Source: Maritimibacter sp. (lineage in GTDB: Bacteria > Pseudomonadota > Alphaproteobacteria > Rhodobacterales > Rhodobacteraceae). From it: 6,155 nucleotides of DNA. The notes beneath the pieces are model-generated. The model had not been told where the DNA came from. It did no database searches and saw nothing but the letters and a program-made list of their open reading frames with translations. A program made the translations under genes and the position numbers. Shown here in pieces: positions 1-6,068 of this stretch. The stretch lies in contig JAGRMP010000169.1 of assembly GCA_020441225.1 (NCBI GenBank), positions 1 to 6,155 of the forward strand. The letters run 5' to 3'. Each line of letters starts with the position of its first letter. The stretch's first letter is position 1.

Positions 1-272
<272 letters not shown>

Positions 273-329
273 AGCCCGGGCAGGGCGGGCAGGGGCGCCG
301 GGACGCCCGTCCGCAGGACCAACACAGGG

Positions 330-358
330 AAAAGGCCGGGGATTCACCCCGGCCTTTT
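330..358 (+). terminator. Bidirectional intrinsic terminator after lpdA
   Basis: A perfect 12-bp inverted repeat, AAAAGGCCGGGG (330-341) and CCCCGGCCTTTT (347-358), encloses a 5-nt loop. The stem ends in A4 on one side and T4 on the other, so the RNA hairpin carries a U tract on either strand. It lies 58 bp after the lpdA stop and 83 bp before the next start, so it probably ends the E3 transcript. The same stem sequence recurs at 1926-1955. Confidence 0.85.
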
Positions 359-441
359 CACATTTTCGCCCTGTCCGTATTTGACTCTGCCCGCCGAGTG
401 TTGCGACCCTGCAGACAAATGCATGCAAAAGGCCCTGGACC

Positions 442-1887
442 ATGACCCTTCGTTTTTCCTTTGAGCCCCTGAAACACAGCCTCGCGCTCGTGGCGGCCCT
501 GGCGGTTGCGCTGACGCTGACACCGCCGCGGGCGGCGAGGGCCGATGCCGGCGACGCCATCGCCATCGGGATCATCGGGGCGGCGATCTATTGCGGCGCG
601 ACGCGCAAATGCACGACCCCCGGGCGCAGCAGCGGCCGCGGTGCCGGCCCGGCCGATGCGGTTGCTCTGGGCGGGCAGACCGCAATGTTGGTGCAGGGGG
701 GCTTGCAGAACCTCGGGTTTTACAACGGCGCCATCGACGGCGCCATCGGCGCGGGCACGCGCAATTCGATCCGGGCCTACCAGGCGGCGATCGGGGCGAA
801 TCAGACCGGGGTGCTGACGGCCACGCAGATCAACGACCTCGTCGCGCTGAGCCCGAGCTATTTCGGCTACCCGGCGGATCACCCGCAGCTGTTCAACGCC
901 GATGTCGCCAACGATCTCGACCGCGCCGGCGTGCGCCAGCTCCAGGCGGCGCTGAACCAGCAGGGCTACGCGGCGGGCTCGGTCGACGGCGCCTTCGGCG
1001 GCATGACCCGCAACGCGATTGCGGCCTACAAGGCGGCCAACGGCCTGCCCGGCCAGCCGGTCGCCTCGCGGCGGCTGCTTGCGCGGCTCATGGGCTGGGC
1101 GCCGCCGGAACCGGCGGGCAAGCAGATCGTCAACGCCCGCCAGGGCATTGCACCGGCGCCGGTCGCTGCTCCGGCCCTGCCCGCTCCGGTGGCGGTCCCG
1201 CAGGGGCCCGCGCCGGAACCGATGATCCCCGCGGCGGTGCCGGCGGGCGAATTGAACTTCGACATTCTCGGCGTCACGCTCGGGATGAGCACGGCGCAGG
1301 TGAAGAGCACGCTCATGGCGGCGCTGGGCGGTGAGCTGATGTTCGACCAGGCCGAGGCGGCGAGCTTCGGCGCCGGGGGGGCCGTGACGGACGGGTTCCT
1401 CACGGTGCAGCCGAGCTGGCCGGAACCGCCCGCCGAGCAGGTGCTGGCGCTGTTCGACGCAGGCCGGCCCGAGCTGGGCGCGGTGGCGGTGTTCCGGATG
1501 ATCCGGATGCCCGAGACGGTCGACCAGGCGACGTTCGAGGCCCAGGTGCTGCCGGACATCGTGGCGAATTACGGTGGCGAAGGCATGGTCGCGGGCGAGA
1601 ACCGCTGGATCGGCAAGGCGGCGGCGCGTGCGGCGGGCCTCGGGGCCGCCTGCGGCAATCCGGGGCTCAGCGTGGATACCGGCGTGGCGCATGCGCTCGA
1701 CGGGCTGTGGCGCTCGGGTGGCGGGCCGCGGCTCGATGGCGGGCTCGGCGACATCACCGCGGATTGCGGCGAAGTGCTGAGCGTGGACTATGCCGGGTCG
1801 GTGATCCGGATCGGGCTGTGGAATTCCTCGGCGCTGGCCGGCGGTGCCGCAAGCGGTGCGAGCGCGACGCCGAAGATCAAGTTTTGA
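442..1887 (+). CDS. Exported peptidoglycan-binding-domain protein, unassigned C-terminal domain
   Basis: 481 aa. Residues 1-34 look like a Sec signal peptide: a basic start, a hydrophobic core LALVAALAVALTL, and probable cleavage after A-R-A at 34. A CGATRKC segment follows (C51, C57). Two PG_binding_1-like repeats come next, at ~79-134 (LGFYNGAIDGAIGAGTRNSI) and ~163-217 (GYAAGSVDGAFGGMTRNAI). Both keep the G-x-DG-xxG-xxTRNxI core of that domain. A Pro/Ala-rich linker (~219-268) leads to a ~210-residue C-terminal domain beginning DILGVTLGMSTAQV (274-287), with two Cys (C404, C442) that could pair in the periplasm. I do not recognise this domain and see no obvious hydrolase or transpeptidase motif. 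The role is therefore inferred only as an envelope or periplasmic protein that may bind cell wall. The start has a weak Shine-Dalgarno (AAAAGG, 427-432); TTGACT at 381-386 could be a -35 box but lacks a clear -10. The gene sits alone between two terminators with identical stems, suggesting monocistronic transcription. Confidence 0.88.
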   Translation: MTLRFSFEPLKHSLALVAALAVALTLTPPRAARADAGDAIAIGIIGAAIYCGATRKCTTPGRSSGRGAGPADAVALGGQTAMLVQGGLQNLGFYNGAIDGAIGAGTRNSIRAYQAAIGANQTGVLTATQINDLVALSPSYFGYPADHPQLFNADVANDLDRAGVRQLQAALNQQGYAAGSVDGAFGGMTRNAIAAYKAANGLPGQPVASRRLLARLMGWAPPEPAGKQIVNARQGIAPAPVAAPALPAPVAVPQGPAPEPMIPAAVPAGELNFDILGVTLGMSTAQVKSTLMAALGGELMFDQAEAASFGAGGAVTDGFLTVQPSWPEPPAEQVLALFDAGRPELGAVAVFRMIRMPETVDQATFEAQVLPDIVANYGGEGMVAGENRWIGKAAARAAGLGAACGNPGLSVDTGVAHALDGLWRSGGGPRLDGGLGDITADCGEVLSVDYAGSVIRIGLWNSSALAGGAASGASATPKIKF

Positions 1888-1925
1888 ACCGAACGCGGGC
1901 GGGCGAAATTCGCGCCGCGCAGAAA

Positions 1926-1955
1926 AAAAGGCCGGGGTTCGCACCCCGGCCTTTT
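1926..1955 (+). terminator. Bidirectional intrinsic terminator between convergent genes
   Basis: A perfect 12-bp stem, AAAAGGCCGGGG (1926-1937) and CCCCGGCCTTTT (1944-1955), has a 6-nt loop TTCGCA that can close one further T-A pair. The A run on the left is seven long (1923-1929), giving a strong U tract on the minus strand as well. It lies 38 bp after the PG-binding gene and 166 bp beyond the end of the convergent GntR gene, so it can serve both. A small second hairpin (CGTGCC/GGCACG, 1956-1971, loop GGAC) abuts it. Confidence 0.87.
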
Positions 1956-2061
1956 CGTGCCGGACGGCACGGCCGCGCCGACGGGGGCAGGATAACCCTT
2001 CGACACGGGATCGGCTGCGGGCGGGAGCCGGCGTCCGCGTTTCGTTCGGAAGCCAAACGCA

Positions 2062-2091
2062 GCCGGGCGCGAAACCTGTCGCCGGGCGCGA
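2062..2091. repeat. 11-bp direct repeat, two copies
   Basis: GCCGGGCGCGA occurs at 2062-2072 and again at 2081-2091, a 19-bp period, in the gap between the convergent terminator and the end of the GntR gene. An imperfectly related inverted pair, GCGTTT/AAACGC (2037-2042/2055-2060), lies just before it. In DNA this GC-rich such repeats can arise by chance. No function is evident. Confidence 0.3.
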
Positions 2092-2121
2092 TCACGAAAG
2101 GGCGAGGGCGGCGTGCGGGGC

Positions 2122-2787
2122 TCAGCTCACCAGCATCTTGAGGCCCTGGGTCACGTCGGTGCGGACGGCAAGGCGCAGCCCCGGTTCGTCGCCGGCGGCG
2201 AGGGCGGCGAGGATCATCCTGTGGTGGCGCTGCAGATCGGTGCGGTTCTTGGCCATGTAGAGCGCGCGCATGGTCGGCCCGAGCTGCAGCCAGACCGTTT
2301 CGGCCAGCGCCAGCATCGCCGGCGCCTGGGCGCGCAGATAGATCGTGCGGTGGAACTCCAGGTTGGTGCGGATGTAACCCGCGACCTCCTGCTTGGCGAC
2401 ATGCTCGGCGATACGCGCGTTGATCGCACGCAGCCGGTCGATCAGCGCCATATGCGCCCGCGGAAGTGCGCGTGCCGCCAGTTCGGGTTCGAGCAGCGCG
2501 CGCAGCGAGGCCAGCTCCTCGATCCGTTCGGGCGACAGATCGGGCGTGGTGATCCGGCCCGAGGACGACATGGTAAGGGCGCCTTCCGCAGCAAGCCGGC
2601 GAACGGCTTCGCGCACCGGGGTCATCGACACGTCGAAGGCGCCGGCGATCCCGCGCAGGGTGAGCGACACGCCGGGGTCGATCTCGCCGTACATGATCCT
2701 GAGCCGGAGCGTGCGGTAGACGCGCTCATGGGCGGCCAGGCTGGCTTCGGGTGCGTTCACTGCAGGTGAGCTGGACGTTGTCAACAT
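2122..2787 (-). CDS. GntR family transcriptional regulator, FCD (FadR-like) type
   Basis: 221 aa, normal for the FadR/VanR branch of GntR regulators, which bind DNA as dimers and respond to small carboxylic acids. The N-terminal winged helix-turn-helix spans ~18-82, with LRLRIMYGEIDPG, then LRGIAGAFDVSMTPVREAVR (44-63), the classic GntR recognition region, and a wing ending GRITTPDLS. The all-helical FCD effector domain spans ~88-218. At the usual four metal-ligand positions I read N142, H146, H189 and D211, where the family normally has Asp, His, His and His, so two ligands differ. The ATG at 2787 has no Shine-Dalgarno, and a palindrome sits 10-21 bp upstream of it. A GTG at codon 10 is possible but no better supported. 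The gene lies 53 bp downstream of the peptidase gene on the same strand and could be co-transcribed or have its own promoter. No metabolic operon is adjacent, so its ligand and targets are unknown. Confidence 0.9.
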   Translation of the reverse strand: MLTTSSSPAVNAPEASLAAHERVYRTLRLRIMYGEIDPGVSLTLRGIAGAFDVSMTPVREAVRRLAAEGALTMSSSGRITTPDLSPERIEELASLRALLEPELAARALPRAHMALIDRLRAINARIAEHVAKQEVAGYIRTNLEFHRTIYLRAQAPAMLALAETVWLQLGPTMRALYMAKNRTDLQRHHRMILAALAAGDEPGLRLAVRTDVTQGLKMLVS

Positions 2788-2793
2788 GATCGG

Positions 2794-2824
2794 AGTATGT
2801 GATCACATTTCCGGCCCACGTCAA
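2794..2824 (-). promoter_or_regulatory. Possible GntR promoter
   Basis: Read on the minus strand, TTGACG (2824-2819) is a good -35 and CATACT (2799-2794) a fair -10, but the spacer is 19 bp, two longer than ideal. Transcription from it would start at or within a base or two of the ATG at 2787, giving a leaderless mRNA. That would fit the lack of a Shine-Dalgarno. This is inference from weak matches. Confidence 0.35.
2797..2808. promoter_or_regulatory. Perfect 12-bp palindrome, candidate GntR operator
   Basis: ATGTGATCACAT is its own reverse complement and lies 10-21 bp upstream of the GntR ATG, inside the candidate promoter spacer. It contains the GT...AC arrangement of FadR-branch operators, though with four bases between GT and AC rather than the more usual two or three. 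It also resembles a compressed CRP/FNR-type TGTGA/TCACA site. Position and symmetry suggest autoregulation. The protein-DNA pairing is inferred. Confidence 0.5.
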
Positions 2825-2840
2825 TCGTTCTGTGCGGGGC

Positions 2841-3548
2841 TCAGGCCGGATCGTCGCGGAAGCGGAACCGGTGCAGGGCCTCGGCATTCTGTTTCAGCCA
2901 GCGGCGCGGGGCCTCGTAGCCCGGGCAGGTGCGGCCGACGGTGGCCCAGAAGGCGCGCGAGTGGTTCATTTCGATCAGATGCGCAACCTCGTGGGCGGCG
3001 ACGTAGTCGAGCACATCCGGGGGCGCCATCACGAGCCGCCAGGAAAACATCAGATCGCCCCGCGCCGTGCAGGAACCCCAGCGCGAGCGGGTGTCGCGCA
3101 GGGCGAGCTTGCCCGGGGTGACGGCGAGGGTGGCGGCGTGACGGTCGACCGCTTCGGCGAGCGCAGCGCGGGCCTCGTGCTTGAGAAAGGCCATGAGCCG
3201 GGCGGGGGTGCGTTCGGGGTCGCGGTGCGGCACTTCGATCCGGCCGCCCACCAGCCGGACGGAGCGGCCCGCGCCGGTGACCACCGGGTGATCGGTGCCG
3301 CGAAACGGCAGGAGGCCCCCGGGCATCGGCACTTCGGCATCGGGCCGGTCGGCGAGGTGGCGGCGGATCCAGTCGGCCTTGTCCTCGACGAAGCTCAGCG
3401 CATGGCGGCGCGAAGCGCCCTTGGGCAGGGTCAGGGTGACCCGGCCATCGAGCCGCGAGACCCTGAGCGACAGCCGCCGCGCCCGCGCCGAGGGGCGGAT
3501 GTCGAGGGCGATCGGCGGGTCGCCGGGAAGGATCAGGTGTTCGCCCAT
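2841..3548 (-). CDS. YgjP/SprT-like zinc metallopeptidase (DUF45, M48 family)
   Basis: 235 aa from the ATG at 3548. The C-terminal half holds the zinc-protease signature AAHEVAHLIEMNHSRAFW: H186 and H190 are the HExxH ligands, E187 the catalytic base, and H196 the likely third ligand. TRSRWGSC (153-160) is the second conserved block of the YgjP family. The N-terminal ~100 residues form the usual beta-rich part (RRLSLRVSRLDGRVTLTLP). There is no signal peptide or membrane segment, so it should be cytoplasmic. The frame stays open upstream to an ATG at 3707, but that extension is a basic low-complexity stretch without family similarity. The chosen start has AGGAGA about 12 nt upstream (long spacing) and gives the family's usual length. 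The substrate is unknown; relatives are simply annotated as metal-dependent hydrolases. It is divergent from the TIGR02300 gene across ~200 bp and is followed by the GntR gene. Confidence 0.9.
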   Translation of the reverse strand: MGEHLILPGDPPIALDIRPSARARRLSLRVSRLDGRVTLTLPKGASRRHALSFVEDKADWIRRHLADRPDAEVPMPGGLLPFRGTDHPVVTGAGRSVRLVGGRIEVPHRDPERTPARLMAFLKHEARAALAEAVDRHAATLAVTPGKLALRDTRSRWGSCTARGDLMFSWRLVMAPPDVLDYVAAHEVAHLIEMNHSRAFWATVGRTCPGYEAPRRWLKQNAEALHRFRFRDDPA

Positions 3549-3671
3549 ATCCGTGTCTGCTCTCCTCGCCTCTCGACCCGGTTTCCCACCGCGCGCGTTT
3601 CTGCGGGAACGGGCGGCCGCAAGCGTGTTGCCGGGTCTCTCGCCGGGTCTGCCAGCCATTTCCGAAAGCCT

Positions 3672-3701
3672 TTGACAGCCCTTCGCATGTGTGGCAAGTG
3701 C
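3672..3701 (+). promoter_or_regulatory. Possible promoter of the TIGR02300 gene
   Basis: A consensus -35, TTGACA (3672-3677), lies 69 bp before the ATG at 3746. At 16-18 bp spacing the -10 is poor (CAAGTG or nearby, about 3695-3700). The perfect -35 in the right place makes a sigma70-type promoter plausible. The weak -10 keeps confidence low. Confidence 0.4.
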
Positions 3702-3745
3702 CCCCAAATCTCGCAGATGAACCTGACGACGGAAAGGGGTATTCC

Positions 3746-4084
3746 ATGCCCAAGGAAGAATGGGGCACCAAGCGCACCTGCCCGGACACCGGCAAGCGGT
3801 TCTACGACCTCGGACGGACGCCCGTGGTCAGCCCGTACACGGGCAAGGTGGTCGAACTCGACACCGGGAAGGCCACGCGCACGATGGTTGCCGACAAGGC
3901 CGACAAGGAATCGCAGAAGGCCGAGGCGCTCGAGGACGAACTGCTCGACGACGATGACATCGAAGACGATGACGCCGCCGATGTCGATGTCGACATCGAT
4001 GATGATGTTCTCGACGATGACGACGACGACGACGATGTCTCGCTCGACGATATCGCCGATGTCGCGGCGCCGGACGACGACTGA
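3746..4084 (+). CDS. TIGR02300 family protein with Asp-rich tail
   Basis: 112 aa; a conserved alphaproteobacterial protein of unknown function. The N-terminal ~45 residues hold the family core GTKRTCPDTGKRFYDLGRTP followed by VVSPYTG. In many relatives, as I remember them, these loops have more Cys and resemble a zinc ribbon. Here only C12 remains, with CPDTG and SPYTG in place of CxxC pairs, so zinc binding is doubtful. A short Lys/Glu-rich helix (50-65) leads to a highly acidic tail. Residues 64-112 contain 28 Asp, including eight in a row (90-97), and are probably disordered. The start at 3746 has a good Shine-Dalgarno (GGAAAGGGG, 3731-3739) and places the family's MPKEEWGTKR at the N-terminus; an upstream ATG at 3689 has no such support. 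It is divergent from the peptidase gene and followed by a plausible terminator, so it is probably monocistronic. No enzymatic role can be assigned. Confidence 0.92.
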   Translation: MPKEEWGTKRTCPDTGKRFYDLGRTPVVSPYTGKVVELDTGKATRTMVADKADKESQKAEALEDELLDDDDIEDDDAADVDVDIDDDVLDDDDDDDDVSLDDIADVAAPDDD

Positions 4085-4106
4085 CGCAATCGTCCTTTCA
4101 TGATCG

Positions 4107-4146
4107 AGGGCCGGGTCGCCGACGGGCGGGCCGGCCTTGGTTTTTT
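4107..4146 (+). terminator. Probable intrinsic terminator after the TIGR02300 gene
   Basis: Stem AGGGCCGG (4107-4114) pairs with CCGGCCTT (4131-4138), with one G-U pair. A smaller inner stem CGCC/GGCG (4117-4120/4125-4128) closes over GACG. A run of six T (4141-4146) follows after GG. It begins 22 bp past the stop codon. The internal loop and two-base gap before the T run make it weaker than the two terminators at 330 and 1926. Confidence 0.55.
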
Positions 4147-4172
4147 CAGCCGCCTGCCGATTTTCAGCCGCC
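4143..4172. repeat. 12-bp direct repeat, two copies
   Basis: TTTTCAGCCGCC occurs at 4143-4154 and 4161-4172, an 18-bp period, with CCTG following both copies at slightly different spacing. It starts within the T run of the probable terminator. It may be a small local duplication. Confidence 0.45.
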
Positions 4173-4257
4173 GCCTGTTTCGCTGCGTCGGAACGGGACC
4201 CCGATCGCGTTCACATGGCGGTCCGGGGCGAACGGGCGAAAGACACGCCGACCCCAC

Positions 4258-4296
4258 GGTTCCTGCCTGGGGTTCCTGCCCGAGGTTCCTGCCTGA
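4258..4296. repeat. Three-copy 13-bp tandem repeat
   Basis: Three contiguous units, 4258-4270, 4271-4283 and 4284-4296, share the core GGTTCCTGCC followed by TGG, CGA and TGA. The core is identical in all three, so this is a genuine short tandem array. The 13-bp unit shifts the reading frame in each copy, which argues against selection on a protein here. It lies just upstream of the doubtful small ORF at 4316. Confidence 0.8.
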
Positions 4297-4315
4297 TCTC
4301 GTGTATCAGCGGCAC

Positions 4316-4567
4316 ATGCAGCGACCTCCGCGCGAATGCGCCGCCCAGATCGGCATTCTCGAAAAACAGGACCAGGTTTTGGCGGCCGTCGGGTGCCGTG
4401 CTGTCGTCGTCCGCCGCAAAGACGGTTCGGACCAGCGACGCGCCATCGTGGATCGCGAAGCCGCCTTCGAACATGACGACCGTTACCTGTTCCTGCTGGA
4501 TCTTGCGCCCGAGGATCTGCGCAGAGAGATGGTAGGATGGTTCGCTGCGCGCCGCAAACGGCAGTGA
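4316..4567 (+). CDS. Doubtful small ORF, hypothetical protein (83 aa)
   Basis: This is the best plus-strand candidate in the 612-bp interval between the TIGR02300 gene and the flavoprotein gene. The product would be a charged, soluble 83-residue protein ending RREMVGWFAARRKRQ; I recognise no family. The frame is open back to an ATG at 4100, but that extension runs through the terminator and the 13-bp repeats, so I start after them. A GTG at 4301 is an alternative. No Shine-Dalgarno precedes either start. By hand count, G/C is about 79, 44 and 70 percent at codon positions 1, 2 and 3. This is atypical beside neighbours whose third position is the richest. The exactly opposed minus-strand frame (ATG at 4474, stop 4211, 87 aa) has the better position-3 bias. 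One of the two may be real, or the interval may be decaying or non-coding DNA. The stretch 4568-4696 shows no feature I can support. Confidence 0.27.
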   Translation: MQRPPRECAAQIGILEKQDQVLAAVGCRAVVVRRKDGSDQRRAIVDREAAFEHDDRYLFLLDLAPEDLRREMVGWFAARRKRQ

Positions 4568-4696
4568 ATTGACGAAGGTTATACCCGCCTCATGGCCGGT
4601 CCGTGCGGGTGGACTGTTGTGGGTTCACGCGCAGTTACGGGCGCGCCGCCCCCGAGGTCGCCGTTTTGCGCCGCTGATCCGGGGGGTTGCGTTCCG

Positions 4697-5905
4697 TTAC
4701 TTGCGTTTCAACCGGTTCAGCCGCGCGCGGACCCAGGCTTTGCCGCCCGCCGACGCCATCGCCATGATCTTCTTGCGCGAGAAATCGTTGCGCAGGAGGC
4801 CGGTGACCGAGGCGGTGTCGAGCTTGGCCATGCGGCGGACCGAGGCATTCCATTCCTCGGGCCCGTATTTGGCGATCCGGGTGTTGATGAGGAAGCCCCA
4901 TTTGTAATTGGTCTTGAGCTGGCGTTTTGCGCGGCGCTCGTAGGCCCTGAGCGGCTTGTCGCTGCCGGTCTTGACCGCCTGTCCGAGCTGTTCGCCGAGC
5001 ACCCGGCCGAGCTCGATGCAGATGCGGATGCCTTCGCCCGCGGTCGGGGTCGCGAAATTGGCCGAGTCGCCCACCCGGATGACCCGGCCCCAGACCATCT
5101 GCTCCTCGAAGGCCACCGAGGGCAGGATGCCGGAATGCACCACCGGTTCGCCCTCGAGGGTCAGCTTGTAGCGCTTGAGCAGCTCCGTGTCGGCGACGAC
5201 AGCGTCGAGCAGCCTGCGGGGGCTTGCGTCGGTGTCGGGCTGGATCACGCCGACGCCGATCCTCAGCGTGCCGAGCGCGGTGGCGAAGGCCCAGCCATAG
5301 CCCGAGGGCACCTTTTCGCCGAGGAAGATGATGCCGCGGTTGGGCGCGTTGTCGCCCAGCGGATATTCGTACTCGGTGCCGACGCCGAGCCGCTCGGGCC
5401 GGGCAGAGGTGAGGCCAAGGGCGCGCAGCACCGCCACATGCCAGCCCGAGGCGTCGATCAGGTAGCGCGAGACGATCTTGCGGTTGACCCCGTCGCGCGC
5501 GCGCACGGTGCTTTCGAACCTTCCGTCGCTGAGCCGGCGGGCGGCGGTGAACTTGGTGCCCAAGAGGATCTCGCGGTCCTTGTGGTCGGACTGGCTGGCG
5601 AGCCACTTGTAGAGCCGCGGCGTGTCGAGGATCGCCGGCAGGTTGCCCGCGAGCGGGATGATGGTATGGGCCGCATCGGCATAGGCCTCGTTCACTTCGA
5701 GCACGTTGTACATCTCGGGCGGGATGCCGAGCCGCGCGGTGTCGTCGGTCCAGGAGCCGCCCGAGGTGCGGATCGGCAGCCCGATCTCCTGGTCCTGGTG
5801 GACGATCACGGTCTTGACGTCGTCGGGCAGGCGCGAAGCGACCGACAGGCCGGCCGGACCGCCACCGACGATCAACACGTCGCAGGTATGGGGGGCATCG
5901 GCCAT
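4697..5905 (-). CDS. FAD-dependent oxidoreductase, geranylgeranyl reductase family
   Basis: 402 aa. The N-terminus has the FAD-binding Rossmann motif DVLIVGGGPAGLSVASRL (9-26). DASG (151-154) fits the second FAD/NAD(P) contact. GYGWAF (202-207) matches the Y-x-W-x-F region of geranylgeranyl reductases, and GDSANFATPTAGEGI (279-293) is the C-terminal FAD motif GDxA...P...GxGI. In this family the flavin passes electrons from NADPH or ferredoxin to double bonds of prenyl chains (chlorophyll or bacteriochlorophyll tails, isoprenoid lipids, quinones). There is no signal peptide; the C-terminal ~60 residues are strongly basic and may sit at the membrane surface. The ATG at 5905 has GAGGA six bases upstream, a good ribosome site. 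No isoprenoid, carotenoid or photosynthesis gene is in view, so BchP activity should not be assumed. It could also be a related group A flavin monooxygenase or halogenase-like enzyme. The substrate is unknown. Confidence 0.85.
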   Translation of the reverse strand: MADAPHTCDVLIVGGGPAGLSVASRLPDDVKTVIVHQDQEIGLPIRTSGGSWTDDTARLGIPPEMYNVLEVNEAYADAAHTIIPLAGNLPAILDTPRLYKWLASQSDHKDREILLGTKFTAARRLSDGRFESTVRARDGVNRKIVSRYLIDASGWHVAVLRALGLTSARPERLGVGTEYEYPLGDNAPNRGIIFLGEKVPSGYGWAFATALGTLRIGVGVIQPDTDASPRRLLDAVVADTELLKRYKLTLEGEPVVHSGILPSVAFEEQMVWGRVIRVGDSANFATPTAGEGIRICIELGRVLGEQLGQAVKTGSDKPLRAYERRAKRQLKTNYKWGFLINTRIAKYGPEEWNASVRRMAKLDTASVTGLLRNDFSRKKIMAMASAGGKAWVRARLNRLKRK

Positions 5906-5956
5906 GGCGGGTCCTCGGGGTCGGGGGGGATGCCGCGCAAATCGCGGGTTCGGGGC

Positions 5957-5985
5957 AAGCTACCGGCGGGGGTGCGGCGTGTCCA
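5957..5985 (-). promoter_or_regulatory. Possible promoter of the flavoprotein gene
   Basis: On the minus strand TGGACA (5985-5980) and TAGCTT (5962-5957) are separated by exactly 17 bp. The -35 matches consensus at five of six bases, the -10 at three of six. Transcription would begin near 5950, leaving a leader of about 45 nt with GAGGA before the ATG at 5905. Confidence 0.42.
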
Positions 5986-6039
5986 CGCTCCGCGCCCCCG
6001 GGGACGAGAAAATCCGCCGCCAGGTGCCCGATTTTTCGC

Positions 6040-6068
6040 TTGCAACGCTCCCGGCCCTCGCCTAAACA
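6040..6068 (+). promoter_or_regulatory. tRNA-Ala promoter
   Basis: TTGCAA (6040-6045, preceded by C) and TAAACA (6063-6068) are spaced by 17 bp, an alphaproteobacterial housekeeping-sigma arrangement. Initiation near 6075 would give a leader of about 25 nt before the mature tRNA 5' end at 6100. It lies in the divergent gap with the flavoprotein gene, and the two -35 boxes are about 54 bp apart. Confidence 0.65.

Noticed and set aside
358..1944. Long open frame on the minus strand opposite the PG-binding gene
   Set aside because: It is Arg/His/Pro-rich without domain motifs and begins and ends in the flanking terminators. It is the usual antisense artefact of high-GC coding DNA, while the plus frame has a signal peptide and two recognisable repeats.
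3549..3707. N-terminal extension of the metallopeptidase to an ATG at 3707
   Set aside because: The added 53 residues are basic low complexity, lie across the TIGR02300 promoter region and exceed the normal family length.
2799..4103. Long open plus-strand frame opposite the metallopeptidase and over the TIGR02300 gene
   Set aside because: It overlaps two well-supported genes in the wrong frame, and its C-terminus is a Met/Thr/Ser shadow of the Asp-rich tract.
4258..4296. CRISPR-like array
   Set aside because: The 13-bp units are contiguous, with no spacers and no cas genes nearby.
4639..4666. Possible terminator GGGCG/CGCCC between the small ORF and the flavoprotein gene
   Set aside because: It has only a 5-bp stem with a 3-nt loop, and the nearest T run is 11 bases away. 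Too weak to call.
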